A DNA stretch of 64,000 nt from an uncultured Kordiimonas sp. (GTDB taxonomy: Bacteria > Pseudomonadota > Alphaproteobacteria > Sphingomonadales > Kordiimonadaceae). Where the stretch lies: assembly GCA_947492375.1 (NCBI GenBank), contig CANLMI010000002.1, positions 121,529 through 185,528 of the forward strand, written 5' to 3'. Below are positions 52,685 through 62,382 of the stretch, piece by piece (the stretch's first letter is position 1; every line of letters begins with the position of its first letter). Below the pieces are notes generated by a model. The model worked only from the letters and a program-made list of their open reading frames with translations, did no database searches and had not been told where the DNA came from. The position numbers and the translations under genes were made by a program.

Positions 52685-53863
52685 ATGAATAACGATGATA
52701 AATTATTCGGTTATAGGGATACCAAACGTATCTTTTGGCCATTAGCCACCGCCGCCGCGTTAATCCCTGTTTTTTCGATATGGCATTATCAGGAATACAG
52801 TCAAACATGGGTTTTATGGCTCAACTTTTTTGTCTTCTATGGTTTTGTGCCAATCATTGAGGCCTTATTTGGTGCCGATAAAAGTAACCCGCCACGCGAG
52901 GCTATCCCTGCACTACGTGACGATAAATTTTACCGCTGGACGGCCTTTTCAACGCTGCCGCTATGTTATATTACATGGCTTACAAGCGCGTGGTTCATTA
53001 CTGCAACTCCCTTAACTGGATGGGGCTATGTCGGCGTTATCATATCGGCGGGCATGGTAGCAGCCGGAGCGCTCAACACCGCGCATGAAGTTGGCCACAG
53101 GCGGGATAAAGTTGCAATTAATGTAGCGCGTTTTCTCCTGATTTTATGCGGTATGGGGCATTTCAGAGTTGAACATAATTTTGGCCATCATGTGCAGGTT
53201 GCAACCCCTGAAGACAGCGCTACTGCCCCGATGGGAATGAATTTTTACCAATTTGTTCTAACTGAACTGCCAGGAGGTATCGTCCGCGCGTGGCAGCTTG
53301 AGCGTAACCGTCTTGCTCGCCAAGGCAAATCAGAATTCTCGCTACAAAATGAAGTTTTCCTGAATAGCCTCCTCACACTTGCATTATATGCGGGTGTTAC
53401 GATCACATTTGGCTTGCTTGCCCTACCTTTCGCGATACTCGCAGCTATATGGGCAAACCTGATGCTTTCCAGCGCTAACTATATCGAACATTATGGCTTA
53501 ATGCGGCAAAAGCGCGAAGACGGGCGGTATGAACGCGTCCAACCTCACCATAGCTGGAATAGTAATCATATTGTATCAAACGTATTGTTATTGCACCTTC
53601 AGCGCCATAGCGATCATCACGCCCATGCAGAGCGCCCTTATCAGTGCCTCAGGCATTTCGATACAAGCCCACAATTGCCCGCTGGATATTTCACCATGTA
53701 CCTCGCCGCCTGGATACCTCCGGTCTGGTTTAAAATAATGGACCCATTAGTCGCAAAACAAATGGACGGCGACATGACGAAAGCCTATATAAAGCCATCA
53801 TATAAAGAAAAAGCAATGGCGCGCTGGCATAGACCCAGAAATAACGTCGTCGCTGCGGAATAA
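52685..53863 (+). CDS. alkB: Alkane 1-monooxygenase AlkB
   Basis: A 392-residue integral membrane di-iron hydroxylase that oxidises medium-chain alkanes at the terminal carbon with O2 and electrons from rubredoxin. All four signature elements are present: NTAHEVGHRRD (~residues 131-141), EHNFGHHVQVATPEDSATAP (from ~163), the AlkB-specific NYIEHYGL (~265-272) and LQRHSDHHAHAERPYQ (~305-320). About six membrane helices. I start at ATG 52685 after AGGA. No rubredoxin domain or rubredoxin gene is attached, so electrons come from elsewhere. It is followed by a DUF2147 gene 12 bp later, probably on the same transcript. Confidence 0.95.
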   Translation: MNNDDKLFGYRDTKRIFWPLATAAALIPVFSIWHYQEYSQTWVLWLNFFVFYGFVPIIEALFGADKSNPPREAIPALRDDKFYRWTAFSTLPLCYITWLTSAWFITATPLTGWGYVGVIISAGMVAAGALNTAHEVGHRRDKVAINVARFLLILCGMGHFRVEHNFGHHVQVATPEDSATAPMGMNFYQFVLTELPGGIVRAWQLERNRLARQGKSEFSLQNEVFLNSLLTLALYAGVTITFGLLALPFAILAAIWANLMLSSANYIEHYGLMRQKREDGRYERVQPHHSWNSNHIVSNVLLLHLQRHSDHHAHAERPYQCLRHFDTSPQLPAGYFTMYLAAWIPPVWFKIMDPLVAKQMDGDMTKAYIKPSYKEKAMARWHRPRNNVVAAE

Positions 53864-53875
53864 AAGGACATGTAA

Positions 53876-54352
53876 GTGAGACTATTAATCTTTTTGGCTC
53901 TAATGTTAGGGACTTCTACTTTATTGAATGCACAAAATTATAAAGCATATGAAGGCTTTTATTGGACTGCTGAAAAAGATGCCATTATCGAACTTACACT
54001 AACTGAAGGCACAGATGGACCAGAAGTTACAGGCAGAACACGCTGGAGTAATAATGAAGCAGGTTTTGATACACAAAACCCAGATACTGCCCTTAGAGAC
54101 CGCCCAATAATTGGATTAAAATTTCTTTGGGGCTTTAAATATAGCCCCAAGAAAAATCGCTGGAAAAGTGGCAAGGTATACGACCCCAAAAACGGCAAGA
54201 CATATTCTGCAAAAATGTCACTGGATAAAACCGGCAATATCTTGAAAATGCGTGGTTATGTTGGGATAGCTCTACTTGGGCGTACAGCTAAGTTTGAACG
54301 TGTGAAACAATCAGACTTACCTGAAGAGCTTGTAGTTAAACCAGCTCTATAA
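53876..54352 (+). CDS. DUF2147 family exported protein
   Basis: A 158-residue protein starting at GTG 53876 (AGGA 10 bases upstream), with the signal peptide RLLIFLALMLGTSTLLNAQN and a mature beta-rich domain: FYWTAEKDAIIELTLTE, GLKFLWGFKYSPKKNRWKSG, then KVYDPKNGKTYSAKMSLD and MRGYVGIALLGRTAKFERV. This is the DUF2147 lipocalin-like fold. Its partner function is unknown; in hydrocarbon degraders it is often near alkB or lipid genes, which supports a role in hydrophobic compound handling at the envelope. It is probably in the alkB operon. Confidence 0.82.
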   Translation: MRLLIFLALMLGTSTLLNAQNYKAYEGFYWTAEKDAIIELTLTEGTDGPEVTGRTRWSNNEAGFDTQNPDTALRDRPIIGLKFLWGFKYSPKKNRWKSGKVYDPKNGKTYSAKMSLDKTGNILKMRGYVGIALLGRTAKFERVKQSDLPEELVVKPAL

Positions 54353-54384
54353 AATGTAAGCATTTGCCCATACTATAAAATTGA

Positions 54385-55548
54385 TCACTCGTTCATCAAT
54401 CGCGGGTCTGCGCTCACTGTTCCATTAATCCAGCCGCCACCAAGTAAACGTTCACCGCTGTAAAAAACAGCGGCTTGACCGGGAGAGACACCTGCTTCTG
54501 GTTCAGCAAGAATAATACGAGCGAATCCGCCCTCTTCCAAATACACATGCGCAGGAACACCTGGGCGTGTAGAGCGCACCTTCGCAGTTACTTCAACGCC
54601 CTTATCCCCAACCTCTTCACCAATCCAGCTTACTTCCTTCACAAGAATTTCACTGGTTAACAAGGCTTCTTTCGGACCAACAATAACTTGTTTCTTTACA
54701 GGGTCCAGCTTCACAACATAAAGCGGATCAACCGTTCCACCAATACCGATTCCCCGGCGCTGGCCAATCGTGTAACGCACAATCCCTTTGTGTTCACCCA
54801 GAATGTTACCGTCGATATCAACAATCTCGCCGGGCTCCATCGCACCGGGGCGCAAGCGCTCAATTACATCAACATAACGGCCTTCAGGAACAAAACAAAT
54901 ATCCTGACTGTCAGGTTTATCGGCAACAATTAAACCAAACCGCTCCGCACTTTCACGCGTTTCATCCTTATTCATGCCGCCAAGCGGGAAACGGAGAAAA
55001 TCAATTTGTTCCTGTGTACTTGCGAACAAGAAATAGCTTTGATCTTTACCGTGATCTACCCCGCGCAACATTTGCGCTTTTCCGCTTTCACCAACTGTGC
55101 GCTGAACATAATGGCCTGTTGCCATGCAATCAGCCCCCAAATCGCGCGCAGTCGCAAGCAAATCCTTAAATTTCACTGTTTGATTGCAGCGCACACAAGG
55201 GATTGGCGTCTCACCCTTTATATAACTATCGGCAAAGTCTTCCATAACCTGTTCTTTGAAACGGCTCTCATAATCAAGAACATAGTGGGGAATACCCAAT
55301 TCTTCAGCGACGCGTCTGGCATCATGAATATCCTGACCTGCGCAGCAAGCCCCTTTTTTCTGAATTGCAATGCCGTGATCATACAGCTGCAAGGTAATAC
55401 CAACGACATCATACCCTTCTTCTTTAAGGAGGGCAGCTGTGACACTACTATCAACGCCGCCAGACATCGCAACCACAACACGTGTATCAGCAGGTGCACA
55501 GGGAAAACCAAGGCTATTTAGGGCTATATTATTCTTTATTTCAGTCAT
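54385..55548 (-). CDS. mnmA: tRNA-specific 2-thiouridylase MnmA
   Basis: A 387-residue enzyme that inserts sulfur at position 2 of U34 in tRNA-Lys, -Glu and -Gln. The PP-loop SGGVDSSV is at ~29-36, the catalytic Cys in [11 protein letters not shown] at ~118, and the second catalytic Cys in [13 protein letters not shown] at ~218. The C-terminal beta-barrel ends in [17 protein letters not shown]. The frame is open upstream to ATG 55686, but the segment before ATG 55548 is poorly conserved in character, so I use 55548; no strong ribosome-binding site is seen. It is a single gene, convergent with the DUF2147 gene and divergent from fliK. Confidence 0.93.
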   Translation of the reverse strand: MTEIKNNIALNSLGFPCAPADTRVVVAMSGGVDSSVTAALLKEEGYDVVGITLQLYDHGIAIQKKGACCAGQDIHDARRVAEELGIPHYVLDYESRFKEQVMEDFADSYIKGETPIPCVRCNQTVKFKDLLATARDLGADCMATGHYVQRTVGESGKAQMLRGVDHGKDQSYFLFASTQEQIDFLRFPLGGMNKDETRESAERFGLIVADKPDSQDICFVPEGRYVDVIERLRPGAMEPGEIVDIDGNILGEHKGIVRYTIGQRRGIGIGGTVDPLYVVKLDPVKKQVIVGPKEALLTSEILVKEVSWIGEEVGDKGVEVTAKVRSTRPGVPAHVYLEEGGFARIILAEPEAGVSPGQAAVFYSGERLLGGGWINGTVSADPRLMNE

Positions 55549-55830
55549 ATTCGGGCTTTTATCATATTTAATACGCTTCGCATATAGTGCTTCCCCAAGC
55601 CGGAGGCAAGGGATTCCGAGCAAGCAGGATATAATACGCTTTTTACCCGGCAAATGCTGCTTTAGATCACATAACCTTTCTATCATTGACTACAAAAACC
55701 CTTGTTTTTTCAAGCGATCATACAAACTGGCCCAAGGTTTGCTTAATAGTCATCAAATAATTATGTTGCCAGAAAGGTAACATCGTGAATGGCAGAATGC
55801 CCTGACGGGATTTCCCCGAAGGGTTTATTA

Positions 55831-57717
55831 ATGAGTATAACAGATCAAATAGCTCCGACTAACCTTCTTGGCACAGGCAGTGCCGGTGGATTTTTCGCAT
55901 CGCTTGGAGGTACGCCGTCAAGCACTGATGCTACAAGTTCACTAACTGTCGATTTTGCGAGTGCTATTGATGAGGCTTCTGATATTAACCTATCTCAAGA
56001 AGTCAGCGAAATTTCTGTTACAGGCGCCGAACTGGCAGATTCTTTAACAACAACGCCTTCACAAACCACCACACCTACCCTTAAACAAGAAATCGGTGCG
56101 CCAGCGAATAGCACAAACGCAGAAGTAGCGGACCTTAATGAAGTACCCGGTCTGAACAATGAGACTTTTGCAGAACTCTATGCAGTGAACGGTAATACAG
56201 TTTCAACACCAGAGAGCACAACAACCGTTGTATTTCCTGAGTACATTGAATCTAATGGCATCGCGCCTGGTATTACACCAAACAATCAAACGGCCCATAT
56301 TCTCTCACCCCAAGCATTCAGAGAGCTTGAGCAAATTGCATACAGTTATAATTATCGTGCAGCCGACACAACTATACCTTCTAGCAGTATAGATGCGCAT
56401 TCACTTGCTAACCCTTTAACAGGTACAAGCATATCGCCCGGTATAGCTAATACTCATCCAACGGATAGCTTCACGTTGGAGAATTTTCTCGAAATTGCCG
56501 CTCAACACCGCGGTGAGAACAGCCCGCAATCAGCTGATATAACAGCGCCTACTCAATCCAGTGGGGCACTTAATAGCGAAAATGCATCCGAAGTTACATC
56601 ACCACAACAACCTACACCGCCTACGGCTAACGCAGCAACCAACACTGCAAATAGCCCTGATATTGAAGCGATACTGGAACAGGCCCGTGTCACAACAGTT
56701 AGTGACCCTGTTGTCACTAATATCGATATATCAACCGATGCTCAAAATACAGCTGCTCTTGCCAGCACTACTGCATTACCGCAGCAATCAGGCGTTGTTG
56801 CAGAAGCTTCAACAGATCAAACCCGGCAAACTACTGCGACTAGCCAGATTGACCCATCAACGACAAATGCTGCAAATCAACAACAAGCAGATAGCGACAG
56901 TCAATCATCTGGTCAAAGAAACTCAACAAACTCACAGTCACAAGCTTCTGCTCTCAAAGCAGATACTGTAAGTAATGAGAAAAGTAGTGAGAATTTTAGC
57001 GCAGAAATTCAGGCGAAAGCCACCGAAGTAAATGTAAAAAGAGCGAACACCGCACAAACAGCGTCGCAAACAAGTAATTCTGTTCCACAAACTATAACCC
57101 CAGTAGTAACCGACACTTTGCCATCACTAGCTTATGAACGGTTTTTAACAGGCAGTCTGCAATCAAGTTTCGGGTCATTGATTAACAAAGATAACACTGC
57201 TTTCGGTTCTTCTGAACTATTTGGAGGCAAGCCGAACAGCGCGCTAGCCAGTCAAGTTAAAAATCAATTCAACCTTGCTGTCAGCAAGGCAGCTTCTGGT
57301 GGTGAACAAGAATTTACTGTCCGCCTAAATCCGGGGGATTTGGGGCGTGTAAATGTTCGTTTACAGTTTGCCGAGAACGGCAATTTACGTGCACAAGTCG
57401 CTGTTGAAAACCCTGAAACGCTTGAGCTTTTACAGCGCGATGCGAAGGGCTTTGAACGCGCACTTGAGGCAAGTGGCCATAAAACCGAGCAAAACGGCAT
57501 TTCCTTTAGCCTCGATGACAGCAACAAAGAAAGCGCGGGACGCGCTCTGGCAGAAGCTTTACAGCAAGAAAAAATTCGTGACGAGCTAGCAGCAAGACCA
57601 GATAGCTTTGCACCGCAAGTTGATACTGAAACTACAGCCACTAAGGGCACAGAGGTCCCACTGGAAGACATTCTACCCTATGTCTCTGTAGACACCGGCC
57701 TCGATATTAGAATTTAA
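55831..57717 (+). CDS. fliK: Flagellar hook-length control protein FliK
   Basis: A 628-residue protein. The long N-terminal and middle parts are low-complexity, rich in Thr, Ser, Ala and Asn, and unordered, as expected for the molecular ruler. The C-terminal Flg_hook domain is recognisable (FTVRLNPGDLGRVNVRLQFA, then NLRAQVAVENPETLELLQRD and LEASGHKTEQNGISFSLDDS). FliK measures hook length and switches export specificity from hook to filament proteins. ATG 55831 (GAAGGG upstream) is preferred to 55789. It begins a co-directional flagellar cluster with flgD 25 bp downstream. Confidence 0.85.
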   Translation: MSITDQIAPTNLLGTGSAGGFFASLGGTPSSTDATSSLTVDFASAIDEASDINLSQEVSEISVTGAELADSLTTTPSQTTTPTLKQEIGAPANSTNAEVADLNEVPGLNNETFAELYAVNGNTVSTPESTTTVVFPEYIESNGIAPGITPNNQTAHILSPQAFRELEQIAYSYNYRAADTTIPSSSIDAHSLANPLTGTSISPGIANTHPTDSFTLENFLEIAAQHRGENSPQSADITAPTQSSGALNSENASEVTSPQQPTPPTANAATNTANSPDIEAILEQARVTTVSDPVVTNIDISTDAQNTAALASTTALPQQSGVVAEASTDQTRQTTATSQIDPSTTNAANQQQADSDSQSSGQRNSTNSQSQASALKADTVSNEKSSENFSAEIQAKATEVNVKRANTAQTASQTSNSVPQTITPVVTDTLPSLAYERFLTGSLQSSFGSLINKDNTAFGSSELFGGKPNSALASQVKNQFNLAVSKAASGGEQEFTVRLNPGDLGRVNVRLQFAENGNLRAQVAVENPETLELLQRDAKGFERALEASGHKTEQNGISFSLDDSNKESAGRALAEALQQEKIRDELAARPDSFAPQVDTETTATKGTEVPLEDILPYVSVDTGLDIRI

Positions 57718-57742
57718 GCGAAAGTATGAGTTAGGTAAGAAA

Positions 57743-58504
57743 ATGGCAATTGCACCCACAACTAATAGTCCAGCATTCGCAGCGCTTCAAAATCAGGAAG
57801 CTCAGCAATCTGCTGCACAAGATTCTGCAATCGGTTTAGGTGAAGACTTTTCAACCTTCCTAACACTTCTTACCACGCAACTACAAAACCAAGACCCATT
57901 AGACCCAACAGATACAAATGAATTTACCAATCAGATCGTAAACTTCACTGGTGTAGAACAGCAAATACGAACAAATCAGAACTTGGAAGCACTCGCAGAC
58001 CTTACACGCGTAAATAATCTAGCCAGCGCCGCAAGCTTCCTTGGGCAAGAAGCTCTTATTGAGGCAGATACCGCCACGCATGAAGGCAATGGCGCAACCT
58101 TCCAATATGTTCTGCAAGATACCGCCGCCTCAACTACTCTAGAAATTCTGAATTCGGACGGCGAGGTCGTTCTTTCACAACCTGGCGAAGTCCTTCGAGG
58201 GGCGAATGTGTTTGATTGGCAAGGGATCAATAGTAACGGAGCCGTTGTACCCGACGGCACTTATAGGCTTCGTGTAACGGCTGTTGATGCAGAGGACGCT
58301 AACGTTCCCGCAACAATACTGGTTCAGGACACAATCACAGAAGTAGAAACAGTAACCGACACACCGATTTTTACAGTCGGTAGTAATATTGTCAACCAGT
58401 CAGGAATTCTAAGAATAATTGCCGCGCAACCAACAACAACCGCGCAGCAAAATACTGTTAGCCTGGAGGACGAAGTTTCAACGCCTCCAGCAACAACGAA
58501 CTAA
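57743..58504 (+). CDS. flgD: Flagellar hook capping protein FlgD
   Basis: A 253-residue hook scaffold that caps the growing hook and guides addition of FlgE subunits. The conserved N-terminal block reads DFSTFLTLLTTQLQNQDPLD, then PTDTNEFTNQIVNFTGVEQQ. The middle region is a FLG-type Tudor/Fn3-like domain (NSDGEVVLSQPGEVLRGANV, then FDWQGINSNGAVVPDGTYRL). An unstructured Thr/Gln-rich tail follows. It stands between fliK and flgE in the usual order. Confidence 0.93.
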   Translation: MAIAPTTNSPAFAALQNQEAQQSAAQDSAIGLGEDFSTFLTLLTTQLQNQDPLDPTDTNEFTNQIVNFTGVEQQIRTNQNLEALADLTRVNNLASAASFLGQEALIEADTATHEGNGATFQYVLQDTAASTTLEILNSDGEVVLSQPGEVLRGANVFDWQGINSNGAVVPDGTYRLRVTAVDAEDANVPATILVQDTITEVETVTDTPIFTVGSNIVNQSGILRIIAAQPTTTAQQNTVSLEDEVSTPPATTN

Positions 58505-58607
58505 ACGGAATATACAGGACAAAGCTCCCGTAAACCACACTATGTGGACAAAGCAGAAAGCCAAAATAGTACAGAGTAATGCAAAAGAGTAAATTAGGAG
58601 AAATATA

Positions 58608-59978
58608 ATGGCATTCGCAGCTTTAGCAGCCGGTGTATCAGGCCTTCAAGCATTCACGGACGGCGTTGGTGTAATCGCAGATAACATTACCAACGTAAAC
58701 ACAATTGGCTACAAAGAAACGAGATCAACCTTTTCAACGCTTGTGACCGAAACATCATCTTCTTCCAGCTATTCCCCTGGCGGTGTGCGCTCAACCACAC
58801 AGACACTAGTCAGTCGACAAGGCCTTTTACAGCCGACAACATCACCTACTGATTTGGCGATTGACGGAGCTGGCTTTTTCGCAGTACGTCTGGGTGATTC
58901 AGAAGACACTGGCGCAGAAACGTTGTTTACACGCGCTGGATCATTCACTGAAAACTCTGAGGGCTTTCTTCAGAATACCGCAGGTTTGACGCTTCTGGGT
59001 TTCCCTGTTGACCCAACAGGTAATATTACGACAACAACAAACCTCGATGATTTGGTTCCTATTAATATTAATAACTTGAACGCTTTCGGTCAGGCAACAT
59101 CTGAAATTGGTGTTCGTGTTAACTTGCAAGCCAGCGTACCTGTAAATGCTGCTTATACCCTTGGCGGCGGGCCTGCATTTGTACCAAGCGGTGAACTAGC
59201 AGCTGGTACGGTACAAGCCGACTTTGAAACTAATGTTCAGGTATTTGACTCGCTTGGCGGCGCCCACACCGTTGTTCTTGCAGCCACAAGAACCGGTCCA
59301 AACCAATTTGCCTATGAATATTATTTCGATGACCCTAATCAGCTAGATACTGCAATCCATACAGATGGCTTGATTGGCGGCGGTGTTCTTAACTTCAACA
59401 CTGATGGTACAATTGACCTTCCGAATAGCACATTTAACGATATTCTTACCGGTGCACCTGTATCTCTACCGGATGGGAACCTGACATTCCAATATAATTC
59501 AACTGACTCGATCAGAGCAGACGGCAATATTAACTTTGACTTTGGAACCGACGGTCAAGCGGACGGCTTTACACAATTTGACCAACCTTCAACATTGATT
59601 TCCTCTGTAGCCGACGGCGCAGCATTTGATAGTGTGAATGGTGTATCAATTGGCTCCAACGGCGATGTTACTGCTCTATTCAGGAACGGACTATCATTGA
59701 CAGTCTTCAGAATTCCGCTTGTTACCTTCCCTAACCCTGAAGGCTTGACCAGGCGGCAAGGGAATGCTTTTGGTATTTCGGATATTTCTGGTGAAGCCGT
59801 TCCTCAGACCGAGCAACAAGGTGGTGCTGGTGCAATCACCTCCAATGCATTGGAGAATTCTACAGTCGATCTTGCAAACGAATTTGCACAATTAATTACA
59901 GTTCAACGTGCTTTCTCAGCATCAACGCGGATTATTACCACATCCGACGAAATTCTTCAGGAACTTACCAACATTTAA
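58608..59978 (+). CDS. flgE: Flagellar hook protein FlgE
   Basis: A 456-residue structural protein of the hook. N-terminal rod/hook helix: AALAAGVSGLQAFTDGVGVI, then ADNITNVNTIGYKETRSTF. The flagellar basal-body C-terminal domain reads ALENSTVDLANEFAQLITVQ, then RAFSASTRIITTSDEILQEL. The central D1/D2 regions are beta-rich. TAGGAG precedes the ATG. About 100 bp separate it from flgD. A terminator follows, so it probably ends the fliK-flgD-flgE transcript. Confidence 0.94.
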   Translation: MAFAALAAGVSGLQAFTDGVGVIADNITNVNTIGYKETRSTFSTLVTETSSSSSYSPGGVRSTTQTLVSRQGLLQPTTSPTDLAIDGAGFFAVRLGDSEDTGAETLFTRAGSFTENSEGFLQNTAGLTLLGFPVDPTGNITTTTNLDDLVPININNLNAFGQATSEIGVRVNLQASVPVNAAYTLGGGPAFVPSGELAAGTVQADFETNVQVFDSLGGAHTVVLAATRTGPNQFAYEYYFDDPNQLDTAIHTDGLIGGGVLNFNTDGTIDLPNSTFNDILTGAPVSLPDGNLTFQYNSTDSIRADGNINFDFGTDGQADGFTQFDQPSTLISSVADGAAFDSVNGVSIGSNGDVTALFRNGLSLTVFRIPLVTFPNPEGLTRRQGNAFGISDISGEAVPQTEQQGGAGAITSNALENSTVDLANEFAQLITVQRAFSASTRIITTSDEILQELTNI

Positions 59979-60024
59979 CATTTATAATAATCCTGTTGGG
60001 ATTGTTATTATCTCTTTTGCATCT

Positions 60025-60052
60025 AAACCGGGTGATCGCATTCACCCGGTTT
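60025..60052 (+). terminator. Rho-independent terminator after flgE
   Basis: A perfect 10-bp stem (AAACCGGGTG paired with CACCCGGTTT) with an 8-nt loop, followed by TTCTTT, lies 47 bp after the flgE stop. A smaller hairpin (ATAATCC/GGATTGTTAT) precedes it at about 59985-60010. Confidence 0.85.
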
Positions 60053-60177
60053 TCTTTACGAACATCTTTCATCAATATTTACTTACAAAAATTGTTCAGT
60101 TTCATTAGCTTTTTTTAAAGACATACTTTCCATACTAACAACTCGATTCGGATTTCAGTGCGAGAGTTGTTAAACGA

Positions 60178-60450
60178 ATGAATAAACAAAAAAATATTAT
60201 CGGCCCTTTAGGCGAGCCAATGACGCTTGCCGATCTACCACCTAAAAATACCAAACGCTGGGTTATCAGGCGTAAAGCAGAGGTGGTTGCAGCAGTTCGA
60301 GGTGGTTTATTAACATTAGAAGACGCCTGCGATAGATATTCCTTATCAGTTGAAGAGTTCTTATCATGGCAACAAGCAATCGACGCCAATGGCATGCAAG
60401 GCCTAAAGGTAACCAAGACACAACAATACAGAGGAACACGCCCTCTTTAG
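60178..60450 (+). CDS. sciP: CtrA inhibitor SciP (DUF1153)
   Basis: A 90-residue helix-turn-helix protein almost entirely made of the DUF1153 signature: IIGPLGEPMTLADLPPKNTK, then RWVIRRKAEVVAAVRGGLLT, LEDACDRYSLSVEEFLSWQQ and the terminal KVTKTQQYRG. In Caulobacter, SciP binds the master regulator CtrA and blocks transcription from its promoters, separating flagellar and cell-cycle gene waves. Its position between flgE and fliF fits this job. The gene is flanked by a terminator on the left and a dyad before fliF on the right, so it is probably its own unit. Confidence 0.92.
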   Translation: MNKQKNIIGPLGEPMTLADLPPKNTKRWVIRRKAEVVAAVRGGLLTLEDACDRYSLSVEEFLSWQQAIDANGMQGLKVTKTQQYRGTRPL

Positions 60451-60546
60451 AGTATCTTTTATTCATTCTGGTCGCAAATTCTCTACCTTTAGCAAGTAAT
60501 CCTCTCTGAGCCTGCAATTCTTAATAATTTCTATAGACTTAGATAA

Positions 60547-60573
60547 AAATATAGGCAATATTTGCCTATATTT
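60547..60573. promoter_or_regulatory. Dyad upstream of fliF
   Basis: A perfect inverted repeat with 12-bp arms and 3-nt centre (AAATATAGGCAA-TAT-TTGCCTATATTT) lies 70 bp upstream of the fliF start. It could be an operator for a flagellar regulator or a terminator of sciP; the AT-rich outer arms fit neither well. The GG-GC spacing of 10 instead of 12 rules out a sigma-54 promoter at this exact place. Confidence 0.6.
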
Positions 60574-60642
60574 AACTATCTGTTTACCATTATGCAGGTA
60601 AAAAGAATTAATAGTATCTTTGGTCAGGCTCAGAGGTAGACA

Positions 60643-62352
60643 GTGAACGGTCTTATTCAGGCTTTTAAAAGTTTTGGTACAGCGCGGCTGATTGCATTTG
60701 CCGGCGCCATTTTAGCAACCATTTTTGTATTCTCGCTGATCATTGGTCGCATTGGACAGCCTCCAATGCGGATATTGTTTTCAGGCTTAGCACCGCAAGA
60801 TGCAGCAACTATTGTGCAATCCCTTGAAACCCAAGGCGTTACATATCAAATTGAAGCTGGCGGCAGTATTATTAAAGTACCTGATGACCAAGTTGATCGC
60901 CTCAGAATAACTTTGGCTGGTGACGGCCTTGCCGGAAGTATTGTAGGCAAGGAAATATTTGATCAAGACAGCAGTTTCGGGCGAACCAGTTTTGAGCTCA
61001 ATGTGAACTTTGTTCGAGCTATCGAAGGTGAACTCTCGCGGACAATTCGTAATATACAAAGCATAAGCGAAGCTCGAGTTCACGTTGTTTTACCCGAGCG
61101 CAGGCCCTTCCAACGTGATGCGTCTGAACCTTCTGCTTCCATACTTGTTAGAACTGTAGGCGGCGGCCTTGGTGGGCGCCAAGTTCAAGCAATTCAATCG
61201 CTGGTCGCATCTGCCGTCCCGGGTTTGACACCAGACAATGTAACGATTTCTGATACCGCCGGACGCTTGCTTAGCGACGGGGCTTCAGAAACACAAATTG
61301 GTAGCTTCTCCAGCCTTGAAGAAGCAAGGATCAATAAAGAGCGGCTTTACCGAGAAAAGATTGAAGACCTCCTTGCCCGATATGTTGGTAAAGAAAATGT
61401 AAGAGCAGAAGTTTCGATTGATATTAATCTAAATCGTACAACCCGCAATCAGGTTACTTTCGACCCCGATGCTCAGGTCGTTGTGTCGCAAAACTCCCGG
61501 GAAAATACATCGAGAGATGAAACATCCACCCCAACGCCCGACACAGCAACAGTTGCAAACAATTTACCTGATGCACAACAGTCATCAAATACAAGCGTGA
61601 ACACAACAAGTGACCTTGATGAAACAACTAATTTTGAGAATTCAAAAACCGAAACCATTACAGTTGTTGAGCCCGGCGAAATTAGACAACTTCGTATATC
61701 TGTTCTTGTCAATTCTGATGCATTAACACCACCACCTGCTGATGATGGCACTGCTTCTCAAGCTGCGCCAATCGACACTGCTGCACTGGAAGAGCTTGTA
61801 AAAGCCGCCGTACCTTATGATGAAGCAAGGGACGACCAGATCACAGTTCAGGCGCTAGCCTTCGCACCCGTAGAAGAACTTGAACCGCCAGAAGAGCCTT
61901 TCAATATCCTCGGTGCTGGTGTCAATCAGCTTATTAGCCTCGGCACAAGTGTTGGCTTATTTATACTTGGCGCTATGTTCTTATTAATGATTGTTCGCCC
62001 AATCGTTATGAAACTTATAGAAACAATTCCAGCCCCTGTTGAAGAACCAACTCCGGCCCAAATAGAAGACCAAGCAGCAGAAACCCCTGCCTTATTTGCT
62101 CCTGATGCACCTGTTACAGCTGATGTTGTTGCAGCAGCGGCAGCCGGTGATGAAAGTGCTGCGGCTATCGTCAGAGCAGCCAAAAGTTCAGGAAGTCTCG
62201 CACTCGATAATTTTGGTGTAGAAAGCAAAATTGATGTTGCACAGGTTGAAGGGCGCATTCAAGAATCTGCTGTAAAAAGAGTTGCAGAAATCATCAAGGC
62301 CCACCCTGACGAGTCAGTGGCTATACTTCGAAACTGGCTATATGCAGATTAA
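60643..62352 (+). CDS. fliF: Flagellar MS-ring protein FliF
   Basis: A 569-residue membrane protein forming the MS ring. It has an N-terminal helix (LIAFAGAILATIFVFSLIIG), the ring-building segments with MRILFSGLAPQDAATIVQSL and FGRTSFELNVNFVRAIEGEL, SRTIRNIQSISEARVHVVLP, a hydrophilic Thr/Asn-rich linker (~290-350), a second helix (LISLGTSVGLFILGAMFLLM) and a C-terminal FliG-binding tail (HPDESVAILRNWLYAD). The start is GTG 60643, after GAGG. The gene leads fliG after 30 bp and fliH, the standard order. Confidence 0.95.
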   Translation: MNGLIQAFKSFGTARLIAFAGAILATIFVFSLIIGRIGQPPMRILFSGLAPQDAATIVQSLETQGVTYQIEAGGSIIKVPDDQVDRLRITLAGDGLAGSIVGKEIFDQDSSFGRTSFELNVNFVRAIEGELSRTIRNIQSISEARVHVVLPERRPFQRDASEPSASILVRTVGGGLGGRQVQAIQSLVASAVPGLTPDNVTISDTAGRLLSDGASETQIGSFSSLEEARINKERLYREKIEDLLARYVGKENVRAEVSIDINLNRTTRNQVTFDPDAQVVVSQNSRENTSRDETSTPTPDTATVANNLPDAQQSSNTSVNTTSDLDETTNFENSKTETITVVEPGEIRQLRISVLVNSDALTPPPADDGTASQAAPIDTAALEELVKAAVPYDEARDDQITVQALAFAPVEELEPPEEPFNILGAGVNQLISLGTSVGLFILGAMFLLMIVRPIVMKLIETIPAPVEEPTPAQIEDQAAETPALFAPDAPVTADVVAAAAAGDESAAAIVRAAKSSGSLALDNFGVESKIDVAQVEGRIQESAVKRVAEIIKAHPDESVAILRNWLYAD

Positions 62353-62382
62353 ATCACTGAGAAATAAACAGGTCTATCGATT

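Noticed and set aside
55006..55521. A 171-codon open frame opposite mnmA
   Set aside because: mnmA is complete with all catalytic motifs on the other strand; the antisense frame has no recognisable domain.
57264..57671. A 135-codon open frame opposite the fliK C-terminal domain
   Set aside because: The sense strand encodes the conserved Flg_hook domain; the antisense is Ser/Ala/Arg-rich shadow coding.
60547..60573. Sigma-54 promoter upstream of fliF (GGCA...TTGC)
   Set aside because: The GG and GC elements are 10 rather than 12 bases apart, and the sequence is better explained as a symmetric dyad.
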